Positions 1 through 8,106 of a stretch of DNA of 64,000 nt are shown in pieces. Source of the DNA: Methanothermococcus thermolithotrophicus DSM 2095 (lineage in GTDB: Archaea; AGJL01; Methanococci; Methanococcales; Methanococcaceae); contig NZ_OX296583.1 in assembly GCF_946463545.1 (NCBI RefSeq), positions 1,364,001 to 1,428,000 of the forward strand, read 5' to 3'. Numbering within the stretch: position 1 is the stretch's first letter; every line of letters begins with the position of its first letter. The position numbers and the translations under genes are program-made. Below the pieces are notes generated by a model. It saw only the letters and a program-made list of their open reading frames with translations, ran no database searches and was not told the origin of the DNA.

Positions 1-31
1 ATGGACATACAACATCTTTAATTACCTCCAT
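1..31 (-). CDS. 5' end of a second fwdB-like gene (runs off the window)
   Basis: The minus strand reads ATG at 31-29 and then M-E-V-I-K-D-V-V-C-P, the same ten residues that start the complete FwdB at 178-1479. The DNA from 1 to 42 is identical to 1449-1490, including the GGTGAAATA ribosome binding site. Either a tandem paralogue of formylmethanofuran dehydrogenase subunit B continues to the left, or this is only a duplicated 5' fragment. The window edge prevents a decision. Confidence 0.6.
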   Translation of the reverse strand, partial: MEVIKDVVCP

Positions 32-93
32 TATTTCACCTTATTGCATTGTTATCTTCATATTGCCTGCATATGCTTGCTATTTCATATATA

Positions 94-128
94 TGGTAGA
101 GAGTCCCTTGAAGGGTTCCTCTTTACCA
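94..128 (-). promoter_or_regulatory. Archaeal SECIS-like selenocysteine insertion element
   Basis: Read on the minus strand (128 to 94), the sequence folds into a 5-bp lower stem (UGGUA with UACCA), one A/C mismatch, a 4-bp stem (AGAG with CUCU), an asymmetric internal loop with GAA on the 5' side and a single A on the 3' side, a CCC/GGG stem and a UUCAA apical loop. The GAA/A internal loop bounded by a short GC stem is the hallmark of SECIS elements of Methanococcales. It starts 50 nt downstream of the stop of fwdB (178-1479) and about 63 nt upstream of the next fwdB-like start. The upstream gene encodes cysteine, not selenocysteine, at the active site. The element is therefore either a 5'-UTR SECIS for the next gene or a relic. 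Confidence 0.75.
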
Positions 129-177
129 CACTTGCACAATTTACGCATATTTACGTATATTTCTAGAGGATATCCAG

Positions 178-1479
178 TTACATCATTTTCTTAATATTCT
201 TAATCATTCTCTCAAGTATTTCTGTATCGTTCAATATCCCTTCTGGAGCATCGATGACCTTTTTCACCCTTATTGCCACACAATCCATTCTATAACATGT
301 TCCCTCATACTCTATTCCACCAAACGCACACGGTATTATTATATCAGATAATGGGTCAGTTGGATTAATTGCAGGATTTATGTTGATAACAGGTATATTT
401 GCCATATGTTCAAGTGCTTTATTTGGGAATGAATGTCCTGGGTCAGCACCACAAACAAGCATTGCATCTGCATGTTCTTTTATAAGCATATCCGTGGCGG
501 AACTTTCACCAGGATTATATGTTGGATATCCTTTTGAGAAATCTACGGCAAGAGGATACCCAGTTTCATATGCTGCAGTGATATTGCACCCTGCAACATT
601 GTAGTGTCCCCTCATAGGCTGAAGAACAGCCTTCATATGCTTATTTAAATCAGATATCAAAGTTATTGCAGGATCTATGTTCATATATTTTCCAGGACTC
701 TGTGTGAGCCCCATGCCAAAGAAAAGCATGGCGAACTGGTGCCTTCCTATGGCGTCAAATACTTCATAAAGAGTTTCTTTTGGAACTCCTGCAATTACGT
801 CCTGTTGTGGTTCTACACCATTTAGTATCATTCTTAAAGCACTTACAATAAGGTAATCTGTCCCAGGATATGGTTGTATATGGATGTCTGCCATTTTTGC
901 AGTGTCGGTTTTTCTCGGGTCCACAACAACTATTGTTCTATCCCGTTTTCCTCTTTCTCTAAAAAATCCTCTGGCATATATGGAATACCTACTTGCATGC
1001 CTTGGATGGGCATGCATTGGATTGCATCCCCAATATATTATTAAATCAGCATAGTTTTTTGTTTCATCTAATGTACAAACTGGATATCCTCTATTCTGAA
1101 CTGCTAAAATCGAAGGTGCATGACACACTGTTGCAGTGTTGTCAAATACCCCTCCAACAAGTTCTGCTAACTCGATGCCTTTTTGCTGGGTTTCGCATAG
1201 TGTGGCACTCCACCCATAAAGCAGTGGCCAGCTTGCCTCTGCAAGTATCCTTGCAGATTCTTCTATTGCAGTATCGATATCTACCTTTTTTAATTCTCCC
1301 TTATCATCCCGCATCATTGGGGTTAAATGTCTTTGTCCATGTGTAGGGTGCATAAATTTTGCATGGCCAATTCTACACAGGTTTTTTGTTCCAGTTATAT
1401 GTCCACCATCTACTATAACCTCTCCATCATCACATACGCACCCACAAAATGGACATACAACATCTTTAATTACCTCCAT
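178..1479 (-). CDS. fwdB: Formylmethanofuran dehydrogenase subunit B (molybdopterin catalytic subunit)
   Basis: This is the catalytic subunit that reduces CO2 to formate at a tungsten- or molybdenum-bispyranopterin centre, the first step of methanogenesis from CO2. The 433 residues match the family length. An N-terminal [4Fe-4S] site is formed by C9, C12, C16 and C35. The metal ligand position is C119 in the motif TVCHAPS; its codon is TGT (1125-1123), so this is a cysteine isoform rather than the selenocysteine type known in related species. The start has a GGTGAAATA ribosome binding site. fwdD lies immediately upstream on the same strand, so the two form an operon driven from the operator-bearing promoter near 1949-1997. 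A SECIS-like hairpin follows the stop codon. Confidence 0.93.
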   Translation of the reverse strand: MEVIKDVVCPFCGCVCDDGEVIVDGGHITGTKNLCRIGHAKFMHPTHGQRHLTPMMRDDKGELKKVDIDTAIEESARILAEASWPLLYGWSATLCETQQKGIELAELVGGVFDNTATVCHAPSILAVQNRGYPVCTLDETKNYADLIIYWGCNPMHAHPRHASRYSIYARGFFRERGKRDRTIVVVDPRKTDTAKMADIHIQPYPGTDYLIVSALRMILNGVEPQQDVIAGVPKETLYEVFDAIGRHQFAMLFFGMGLTQSPGKYMNIDPAITLISDLNKHMKAVLQPMRGHYNVAGCNITAAYETGYPLAVDFSKGYPTYNPGESSATDMLIKEHADAMLVCGADPGHSFPNKALEHMANIPVININPAINPTDPLSDIIIPCAFGGIEYEGTCYRMDCVAIRVKKVIDAPEGILNDTEILERMIKNIKKMM

Positions 1480-1507
1480 TATTTCACCTTCATAATACCG
1501 GATTGAG

Positions 1508-1909
1508 TTAAATCTTTGACATATAAGTTTTTTCTACTAAATCAAGGGAATTATTGGCCAGTTCTTGCGTTACAGGTTTAATAGTAACTTTTATGGCCTT
1601 TAAATACGGCATTCCTGTGCTATTTGTATCTGGGCAAACTACCACATTAGCCCATGAACCATATGCCGCATATACCATTCCCTCGGGGAGCTCTTCTTTG
1701 GCTTTCACTGCTTTCATAACTACCTTTCCATAATCATTATATACTAAAACACTTTCATTTTCATTCACATGAATTTTTTTCATATCTTCTGGATTCATCT
1801 CCAACATGCAACATGCTTTGGTATATAGTTCCCCTTCTTTACCAGATTCCATTCCCTCACCTTGCCAGACTGTTCTCCCAGTTAAAAAAAGCGCTTCAAG
1901 TTTTTTCAT
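1508..1909 (-). CDS. fwdD: Formylmethanofuran dehydrogenase subunit D
   Basis: This is the small subunit that caps the molybdopterin dinucleotide site of the Fwd/Fmd complex. An open frame extends to 2005, but the ATG at 1909 follows a GGTGGTAAT ribosome binding site and gives 133 residues, the normal length for FwdD; the upstream extension runs over the promoter and operator. The protein begins MKKLEALFLTGRTVWQGEG and ends in a conserved VEKTYMSKI-like tail. It is the first gene of an fwdD-fwdB unit. The other Fwd subunits are not next to it; fwdF lies about 8.7 kb away and A, C, E and G are outside the window. Confidence 0.88.
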   Translation of the reverse strand: MKKLEALFLTGRTVWQGEGMESGKEGELYTKACCMLEMNPEDMKKIHVNENESVLVYNDYGKVVMKAVKAKEELPEGMVYAAYGSWANVVVCPDTNSTGMPYLKAIKVTIKPVTQELANNSLDLVEKTYMSKI

Positions 1910-1948
1910 ATTACCACCATGGGGTGAGTTATAATTAATCGCCGATAT

Positions 1949-1981
1949 TGTGTATATACTACACTGTGTATATGTTACACA
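1949..1981 (-). promoter_or_regulatory. Tandem TGTGTA-N5-TACACA operator at the fwdDB promoter
   Basis: Two abutting 17-bp palindromes occur: 1965-1981 is a perfect TGTGTA-N5-TACACA, and 1949-1965 matches except for its last base. The TATA box for fwdD is at 1989-1997 (TATATAAAA on the plus strand, read on the minus strand). The operators therefore lie between the TATA box and the ribosome binding site, a position expected for repression. Confidence 0.75.
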
Positions 1982-2027
1982 CCAATAATATATAAAATTT
2001 TCCATATGGCATAATGTAGAAAGATAT

Positions 2028-2540
2028 TTATTCCAGATATTTAACCAACTTTGAAAGATAGACTATCCAGTCATCATAGGACATATTTGGATAGGATAAG
2101 TCAGCATTTGGATGCATAAATTTACATAATGTAAGTGTTTTTATATGCGGCGCAAAATTTTTTAAGGTAGAAAGCCCCTGAGAGCCAATATAATAAGGTA
2201 CGCCTATAAAACATATTAAATCATAATTTTCTCTACCTTCAAAACCTTTCCAAGTTGGATCCTTTAAATGATTTATGAGCTCCACTGCTCCCATAATATA
2301 TTGGGGTTTAAAATTTAATTTTGAAAGTGTAAGATTGGAACCTCCTGTCGACACAACGGTCATATGTTTTAATTTTGCTATTTTTATGGCATATTCTGCT
2401 ATTTCCTCTGGGAGTACATTTAATAACGAACCCATAACAAACATGGGATTTTTAGATTTTTTTATTGTTAATGCTGCTATTTTTGGAGAACAAAGCATTG
2501 CCTGATTTGGAGATGTAAATGCAGGATTCCAGGCAGACAT
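2028..2540 (-). CDS. cdhB: CO dehydrogenase/acetyl-CoA synthase epsilon subunit
   Basis: The protein matches the small subunit that associates with CdhA in the archaeal CODH/ACS complex, which makes acetyl-CoA from CO2, a methyl group and CoA. The start chosen is ATG 2540, preceded by GGTGATAGC, giving 170 residues (MSAWNPAFTSPNQ...), the usual family length; an upstream extension to 2576 would run into the operator. Family-like segments include KSKNPMFVMGSLL near residue 30 and ICFIGVPYYIGSQGLSTLK near residue 120. It is transcribed divergently from cdhA, and both promoters share one operator at 2567-2583. The beta, gamma and delta subunit genes are not in the window. Confidence 0.85.
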   Translation of the reverse strand: MSAWNPAFTSPNQAMLCSPKIAALTIKKSKNPMFVMGSLLNVLPEEIAEYAIKIAKLKHMTVVSTGGSNLTLSKLNFKPQYIMGAVELINHLKDPTWKGFEGRENYDLICFIGVPYYIGSQGLSTLKNFAPHIKTLTLCKFMHPNADLSYPNMSYDDWIVYLSKLVKYLE

Positions 2541-2566
2541 GCTATCACCACAATATTTATATATTA

Positions 2567-2583
2567 TGTGTATCAATTACACA
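2567..2583. promoter_or_regulatory. Shared TGTGTA-N5-TACACA operator between cdhB and cdhA
   Basis: A perfect palindrome with spacer TCAAT. The TATA box for cdhA (TTTATATAT, 2556-2564) lies on its left and that for cdhB (TATATAAT, 2584-2591, read on the minus strand) on its right. One site is thus placed to control both divergent genes, each with the same TATA-then-operator order seen at the other promoters. Confidence 0.78.
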
Positions 2584-2623
2584 TATATAATGATTAATAA
2601 TGATAGTATTTAAAGGTGATGGT

Positions 2624-4945
2624 GTGTTTCAGCTTGATGAATATAAAAGTAGGAATTTTTCAATTAAAGGATTAAAAATGGATTTTAAGAAAATAAATTT
2701 TGATACAGGGCAGGCAAATGCAGATTCTCCACCATCTGATAAAAAAAAGGTTCATATAGATTATTCAAAACTCAGGGACTGGGATTTTAAGTTATTGTCT
2801 CATTTTAGGCCATTTTATGCTCCATTATGTAATTTATGTTGTCTATGCACCTATGGGAAATGTGATTTATCCAAAAATAAAAAAGGAGCATGCGGTATTA
2901 ATTTAGAAAAACAGCAGGCAAGAATTGTATTATTGGCATGTTGTATTGGGGCATCCACCCATGCAGCTCATGCTAGACATATTGTTGATCACATATTGGA
3001 AGAAAATCCAAATTTAAAAATAGATTATGGAAATGCCATAGATATTGTTGCACCCTTATCCACCACCATTACAGGAATCACTCCAAAAACTGTTGAGGAT
3101 TTAGATAAAATATTAGTATATATTGAGAAGGAAATAACAAACCTGCTGGCAGCCACCCATACAGGTCAGGAGGGAAACCATTTGGATTTTGAATCAAAAG
3201 CACTCCATGCCGGCATGATTGATAATTTAGCATTGGAAATAGCCGAATTGGCCCAGATAAATTATTATAATTTACATAAGGGGGAGCCTAACACACCTTT
3301 AGTAGATATTGGATTAGGTGTAATAGATAATCAGAAGCCGATAATATTGTGCATTGGACATAATATAGCACCAGGGGTAGAAATTATCGACTATATTGAA
3401 GATAATGGTTTGTCTGATGATATAGAAGTATGCGGATTATGTTGCACAGCAATAGATATCAGCAGATACTCAAAAGAGTCAAAAATAGTTGGTCCAATAT
3501 CAAGACAGTTGATGTTTATAAAATCAGGCGTTCCAGATGTGGTGGTTTTGGATGAACAGTGTATAAGGGCAGATATTTTAGAACTTTGTGCTGAAAAAAA
3601 TATTCCTGTCATTGCAACAAGTGATAAATGCTCCTTAGGATTGCCCGACATGAGCTCTAAGGATGAAAATATTATAATTCATGAGCTCCTTTCAAAAAAA
3701 TATGATGGAGCTCTTATAAAAGACATGGAGAAAGTTGGAAAGGTTGCTGTTAATCTTGCATTATTATTGAAGAAAGACCGCAAACATGAACATAAACATA
3801 AAAATAACGAGAATGACGACCTGGACATTTTTGAACTTATAAATAAATGTACAGAATGTGAATGGTGTAATAGGGTATGTCCTGCCATGCTTCCAATAAA
3901 AGAGGCCTTCATCCAAGGTAAAGCTGGAAATTTATCTTTATTTTCAGAACTTCACGGTAGATGCGTAGGATGCGGAAAATGTATGGAAGAATGCGAGAGA
4001 AACCTTCCGATAATAGACATTATAAGAATAGCTTCAAAGGATAAAATATCATCTGAAAGATATAAAATTAGGGCAGGTAGGGGACCTATCCAAGATGTTG
4101 AAATAAGGAAAGTAGGAGCTCCGATTGTGTTAGGGGACATTCCAGGAGTCATTGCACTTGCAGGCTGTTCCAACTACTATAATGGGGAAAATGAAATAGC
4201 CCTTATTGCAGAAGAGTTTTTAAAAAGAGGGTATATTGTAGTAGCTGCAGGATGTGCTGCCATGGACATAGGACTTTATAGGGATAATGATGGAAAAACA
4301 CTTTATGAAAAATATCCTGGAGACTTTGACAAGGGAGGGGTTCTAAATGTGGGCCCCTGTGTTGCAAATGCTCATGCTATAGGTAGTGCCATCAAAATAG
4401 CAAATATATTTGCAAAAGTGCCCCTTGAAAATAATTTTGAAAATGTAGCAGATTATATATTAAATAGAGTTGGAGCATGTGTAATTGCATGGGGTGCTAT
4501 GAGTCAGAAGGCGGCGGCAATTGCTACTGGTGCAAATAGATGGGGTATTCCTGCAGTAGTTGGACCTCATGCATCTAAATATAGAAGATTATATTTGGGA
4601 GAATCGAAATTAAGGGAAATTACTGATAAACGAACAAATGAAAAAGTGGAGTGTGAGCCTGCCCCACTGCATTTAATATACTGTGCTGAGAGCATGAATG
4701 AGTGCATGTCAATGGTGGCAAAATTATGTATGAGACCTAATGATACTCCAAAAGGAAGATTAATAAAACTAACCCATTATGTGGATATATATAAAAAATA
4801 TCATGGTTGTCTACCTGATGATTTACACCTATACATTAGAAGTGAACGAGAAATCCCTTATGAGGATAAAAAAGAAATATTAAGATTCCTTAGAGAAAAA
4901 GGATGGAATCCAAGAAAGGCCCCAAATGAACCTTCAATATTGTAG
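2624..4945 (+). CDS. cdhA: CO dehydrogenase/acetyl-CoA synthase alpha subunit
   Basis: This is the CO dehydrogenase subunit of archaeal CODH/ACS and carries the Ni-Fe-S C cluster that reduces CO2 to CO. The N-terminal cysteine motif CNLCCLCTYGKC supports the B and D clusters. Two ferredoxin-type motifs lie mid-protein (CTECEWCNRVCP and CVGCGKCMEEC), as is typical of the archaeal alpha subunit. The frame is open from ATG 2600, but GTG 2624 follows a good ribosome binding site (AAAGGTGAT, 2612-2620), so I prefer GTG 2624 (773 residues). ATG 2600 has no such site and would leave a leader of only about a dozen bases. The stop overlaps the spacer to the next gene, suggesting co-transcription with the Sua5-type gene. 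Confidence 0.93.
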   Translation: MFQLDEYKSRNFSIKGLKMDFKKINFDTGQANADSPPSDKKKVHIDYSKLRDWDFKLLSHFRPFYAPLCNLCCLCTYGKCDLSKNKKGACGINLEKQQARIVLLACCIGASTHAAHARHIVDHILEENPNLKIDYGNAIDIVAPLSTTITGITPKTVEDLDKILVYIEKEITNLLAATHTGQEGNHLDFESKALHAGMIDNLALEIAELAQINYYNLHKGEPNTPLVDIGLGVIDNQKPIILCIGHNIAPGVEIIDYIEDNGLSDDIEVCGLCCTAIDISRYSKESKIVGPISRQLMFIKSGVPDVVVLDEQCIRADILELCAEKNIPVIATSDKCSLGLPDMSSKDENIIIHELLSKKYDGALIKDMEKVGKVAVNLALLLKKDRKHEHKHKNNENDDLDIFELINKCTECEWCNRVCPAMLPIKEAFIQGKAGNLSLFSELHGRCVGCGKCMEECERNLPIIDIIRIASKDKISSERYKIRAGRGPIQDVEIRKVGAPIVLGDIPGVIALAGCSNYYNGENEIALIAEEFLKRGYIVVAAGCAAMDIGLYRDNDGKTLYEKYPGDFDKGGVLNVGPCVANAHAIGSAIKIANIFAKVPLENNFENVADYILNRVGACVIAWGAMSQKAAAIATGANRWGIPAVVGPHASKYRRLYLGESKLREITDKRTNEKVECEPAPLHLIYCAESMNECMSMVAKLCMRPNDTPKGRLIKLTHYVDIYKKYHGCLPDDLHLYIRSEREIPYEDKKEILRFLREKGWNPRKAPNEPSIL

Positions 4946-4952
4946 TGAGATT

Positions 4953-5948
4953 ATGAGGATATTAAACGCCCATGAAATAGATATTGCATCAGAGGCCATA
5001 AAAAAAGGAGAATTGGTGGCATTTCCAACAGAAACTGTATATGGGCTCGGAGGTGATGCCCTAAATATCTCCGCCATACAAAAGATTTTCGAAGTAAAAG
5101 GAAGACCAATTGACAATCCATTAATTGTACATATAAACAGTTTGGATATGTTAGAACATGTGGCATATATAACGGAGGATGCAGAGTTGTTAATAGAAAG
5201 ATTCTGGCCAGGTCCCCTAACTTTAATTTTAAAAAAGAAAGATATTGTTCCAGGAATCACCTGCGCCAACTTAGATACTATTGCTGTGAGGATGCCTAAT
5301 CATGATATAGCATTGAAATTGATAAAAAAGGCAGGAGTTCCCATAGCAGCCCCAAGTGCAAACCTCTCTGGAAAACCAAGTCCTACATCAATATCCCATG
5401 TAATGGAAGATTTAAACGATAAAATAAATTATGCAATAGATGGGAAGGTCAATATAGGCGTAGAATCTACGGTTGTTGATTTAACTGAAGAGAAACCGTT
5501 GATTTTAAGACATGGCGGGATAACATTTGAAGAACTAAAAGAGATTGTTGATATTGAAATATTTACTACAAGAGATATGAAAAAAGTTAAATCACCGGGA
5601 ATGAAGTATAGGCACTATGCTCCAAATACTCCCTTAGTTTTAGCTACTGGAAAACTTAATGACATGGTTTTTAAAATAAACAAATTAATAGAAGAATATA
5701 ACAAAATTGGAGAGAATGTTGGAATAATCGCAACTCATGAAACAATCCACAGATACCCAAATAATATTAAAAAGAGAAGTATTGGAACCAGGGACAATTT
5801 ATATCAAGTTTCAAAAAATCTATTTAATATATTGAGAGAAATGGATAAGGAAAATCTAGATGTAATTATCATAGAAAGTTTTGAAAAAAAAGGATTGGGA
5901 TTTGCCATTATGGAGAGGCTGGAAAAAGCCTCCGTGAGCATGATATAA
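4953..5948 (+). CDS. Threonylcarbamoyl-AMP synthase (Sua5/YrdC)
   Basis: The enzyme makes threonylcarbamoyl-AMP from threonine, bicarbonate and ATP for the t6A37 tRNA modification. The YrdC domain occupies roughly residues 1-200, with the motifs VAFPTETVYGLG, KGRPIDNPL and APSANLSGKPSPT. The Sua5-specific linker SPGMKYRHYAP follows near residue 210, then a C-terminal Sua5 domain; the total of 331 residues is usual for the long form. ATG 4953 was chosen because the longer frame from 4926 overlaps the end of cdhA. It is another bicarbonate-using enzyme directly behind cdhA, probably by operon read-through. It ends abutting the convergent regulator gene. Confidence 0.9.
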   Translation: MRILNAHEIDIASEAIKKGELVAFPTETVYGLGGDALNISAIQKIFEVKGRPIDNPLIVHINSLDMLEHVAYITEDAELLIERFWPGPLTLILKKKDIVPGITCANLDTIAVRMPNHDIALKLIKKAGVPIAAPSANLSGKPSPTSISHVMEDLNDKINYAIDGKVNIGVESTVVDLTEEKPLILRHGGITFEELKEIVDIEIFTTRDMKKVKSPGMKYRHYAPNTPLVLATGKLNDMVFKINKLIEEYNKIGENVGIIATHETIHRYPNNIKKRSIGTRDNLYQVSKNLFNILREMDKENLDVIIIESFEKKGLGFAIMERLEKASVSMI

Positions 5949-6431
5949 TTAATCTAACTCGCTTCTCTTGTCTTTAATTATTTTTAAAAATATTGCATTT
6001 TTTGGACATAACTCTTGACATAACTCACATCCACAACATTTATTTTTGTCAATATGAATTATATTATCATCAATATTTATCGCCTTTGTTGGACACACAT
6101 CCATACATATTTTGCATAAATTACACTCATTGGAAATGGCCACGTCAACATCTATATTATCAGAAATAAGTGTCTCCGTAATTGTATTTATAATGTCGTC
6201 ATCATTACAGACGGTTTTAATAAAAAGTACCGCATCCCTTGGATAAAACTTTTCAGCAGTAACTTTTGCACATTTAACAGCTTCTTTTGCAGGTATCCTG
6301 CCGGCTAAATAATGAGTAATTACAGTTCTATCTACTTTAAGTAATTTTGCAATTTCTTCATGCGTTAAACCTTTTTCCCTAAGTTTTTTTGCAGTGAGTG
6401 CTCTTAAACCTGCTAATATATGTTGAGTCAT
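5949..6431 (-). CDS. HTH transcriptional regulator fused to a 2x[4Fe-4S] ferredoxin domain
   Basis: The N-terminal ~75 residues contain a helix-turn-helix (GLTHEEIAKLLKVDRTVITH, about residues 20-39). The C-terminal half has two ferredoxin motifs, CNLCKICMDVCPTKAI and CCGCELCQELCPKNAI. The architecture suggests a DNA-binding protein that senses redox state, iron-sulfur status or a ligand through its clusters. ATG 6431 follows GGTGGTATC and gives 160 residues; the longer frame to 6458 is less likely. It sits alone between cdhA-sua5 and the kor operon, inside the set of genes sharing the TGTGTA operator, which makes it a candidate regulator of them. Its own promoter lacks the palindrome. The assignment as regulator of that set is inference only. 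Confidence 0.8.
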   Translation of the reverse strand: MTQHILAGLRALTAKKLREKGLTHEEIAKLLKVDRTVITHYLAGRIPAKEAVKCAKVTAEKFYPRDAVLFIKTVCNDDDIINTITETLISDNIDVDVAISNECNLCKICMDVCPTKAINIDDNIIHIDKNKCCGCELCQELCPKNAIFLKIIKDKRSELD

Positions 6432-6584
6432 GATACCACCATAAAAATATACAAACATTAAATTCCATTAAATAAATTCCATTAAATATAAAATACAATA
6501 TATTTGAAGAATATTAGTTTAATGACTTCTACCAATATATAAAACACTATAAAGTTCTAACCAGATTAACAACTGTGTTTTAAA

Positions 6585-6780
6585 CTATGATATCAGATCA
6601 TACCAATAAATAGTTTCATTTCTAACTTTTAGTTTGGTCTTGTCAATTACTATTAGCTTCTTATTCTTCTTAGACATGTCTAAAACTGATTCGTGACTTG
6701 CCTTCCCAACTGGGATAGAATAAGCATGTCTTTTAGCTATAGACTCAAATAGTATAAAAGATCGGTTAGAATCTAATCTC
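6585..6780 (-). pseudogene. Remnant of a DDE-type transposase
   Basis: On the minus strand an open stretch of about 60 codons without a start ends at a TAG (6587-6585). It reads LDSNRSFILFESIAKRHAY and later LIVIDKTKLKVRNETIYWYD. The pattern hydrophobic-D-x-T-x-x-K-V followed by an aromatic-rich strand resembles the first catalytic Asp region of IS6-like archaeal transposases. No start codon, downstream catalytic residues or terminal repeats were found. It is a fragment at best, and the family assignment is tentative. The rest of the 6432-6933 gap holds only AT-rich DNA with a short direct repeat (ATTCCATTAAAT) near 6460-6485. Confidence 0.4.
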
Positions 6781-6933
6781 TATTAGTATCTTATTTCACT
6801 TAAAGAGCTTTTTCTCTTTGATTTGTTCCTTTATCATACCTATTATGAGCTCATATTTTTTTATGGATCAGATATTAAAACTTATCGATATTCCCTATAT
6901 TCGTATATATATCTACTTCTTAGAAAATAAAAG

Positions 6934-7542
6934 TTATTTAATAAATTCTCTATATCCCAAATTCAACTCTTTATTTACTTTCACAACATCTCCTGGAACC
7001 TTTTTATACCATTCTGGAATATCGGGAAGCTTGTTAAAATCTGTTAAAATAGTTCCATTCGGCAAAAATGCTTTTATTATCCCATCTGAATCCTTATATA
7101 TGGAAGTATTTGGGGGGATCCATTTATCATTCGGTATTTTTAAATCGCCCCCTACTCCATCTACAACAGAGTTATGTCCCACTATTGTATTATCTCCAAT
7201 TTCAGCTCCAAATACAACTGAATTAAACCCAATAAATGCATTATCTCCAATTTTTGCAGGACCATGAATTACCGTGGAATGAGTGATTGAAGCTTCCTTG
7301 CCAACAACTACCGACGTATTTCTAAGACAGTGTATCACAACCATATCTTGAATATTCGCCCCTTCTTTTATTAATATACCTTTAGTTGGAGGTTCATCAC
7401 ACCTTATAACAGCGTTTGGACCAATGTAAACATTTTTTTGTATGGCAACGTCTCCTATAATCACTGCACTTTTATCAATAAATACGTTTTTATCTATGTT
7501 TGGGGTTTTTCCTTCAATATTGGGAAGTATGTTTTTTTCCAT
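6934..7542 (-). CDS. Gamma-class carbonic anhydrase-like protein, cytoplasmic
   Basis: A left-handed beta-helix protein of the gamma carbonic anhydrase family, predicted to interconvert CO2 and bicarbonate. Hexapeptide repeats run through most of its 202 residues. The three zinc-ligand histidines of the Cam family are recognisable in VIHCLR and in SITHSTVIHGPAKIG. There is no signal peptide. The frame is open from GTG 7551, but ATG 7542 follows GAGTGAT and is preferred. It is the last gene of the kor operon, about 5 bp after korC, which places a carbonic anhydrase with 2-oxoglutarate synthase, a CO2-fixing enzyme. It lacks the acidic loop of the classical Cam, as do CamH-type proteins. Confidence 0.8.
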   Translation of the reverse strand: MEKNILPNIEGKTPNIDKNVFIDKSAVIIGDVAIQKNVYIGPNAVIRCDEPPTKGILIKEGANIQDMVVIHCLRNTSVVVGKEASITHSTVIHGPAKIGDNAFIGFNSVVFGAEIGDNTIVGHNSVVDGVGGDLKIPNDKWIPPNTSIYKDSDGIIKAFLPNGTILTDFNKLPDIPEWYKKVPGDVVKVNKELNLGYREFIK

Positions 7543-7547
7543 AAATA

Positions 7548-8090
7548 TCACTCTTTTATATTATGTCCTAATTCAAATCCTTTTTCGAGGGCTTTTAGGT
7601 TTAATTCATTAAATTTTGATGGAACTGCATCAACTACCGCATTTTTTAAAGATTCTTTTGATATTACATTCGTAATACTTACTAACGCCCCAAGCATTAC
7701 AACATTGGCAACTATTTTATTTCCAAGATTATAAGCGGTTTTTGTGGCAGGAACTGGATATATTTCTATATCATCTCTATTGGGATGATTATTCATCATA
7801 TCAGGATCGTAAATAAGGATTTTTCCAGAGCTCAAATCCTTTGTATAGGTGTCCAAAGATTCTTGGGACATTGCAACCAATACGTCTAAATTTCTGACCT
7901 TTGGGTAGTCTTTTGGATTATCTGATATTACCACTTCTGCACGGGATATACCCCCCCTTGCCTCTGGACCTATTGACTGAGTTTGAAAGGCATAACTATT
8001 TTCATACAGTGCAGCAGCTCTCCCCAATATTATGCCTGACAAAAGTATGCCCTGCCCCCCAAATCCGGCAAACCTTATTTCTTTTCTCAT
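7548..8090 (-). CDS. korC: 2-oxoglutarate:ferredoxin oxidoreductase gamma subunit
   Basis: This is the gamma subunit of the enzyme that reductively carboxylates succinyl-CoA to 2-oxoglutarate with ferredoxin. The N-terminus carries FAGFGGQGILLSG, followed by QSIGPEARGG, both typical of the gamma family. ATG 8090 follows GGTGGTATT and gives 180 residues; the longer frame to 8147 overlaps korB. It is fourth in the order korD-korA-korB-korC-carbonic anhydrase, transcribed from the operator-bearing promoter at 10341-10365. Confidence 0.9.
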   Translation of the reverse strand: MRKEIRFAGFGGQGILLSGIILGRAAALYENSYAFQTQSIGPEARGGISRAEVVISDNPKDYPKVRNLDVLVAMSQESLDTYTKDLSSGKILIYDPDMMNNHPNRDDIEIYPVPATKTAYNLGNKIVANVVMLGALVSITNVISKESLKNAVVDAVPSKFNELNLKALEKGFELGHNIKE

Positions 8091-8106
8091 AATACCACCA
8101 TAAGCT

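Noticed and set aside
1910-2005. N-terminal extension of fwdD
   Set aside because: The extension would be translated from the TATA/operator region; ATG 1909 has a strong ribosome binding site and gives the family length.
6818-7267. A 149-codon plus-strand open frame over the carbonic anhydrase
   Set aside because: It is antisense to a clear beta-helix gene and has low-complexity Ser/Pro/Thr composition typical of shadow frames.
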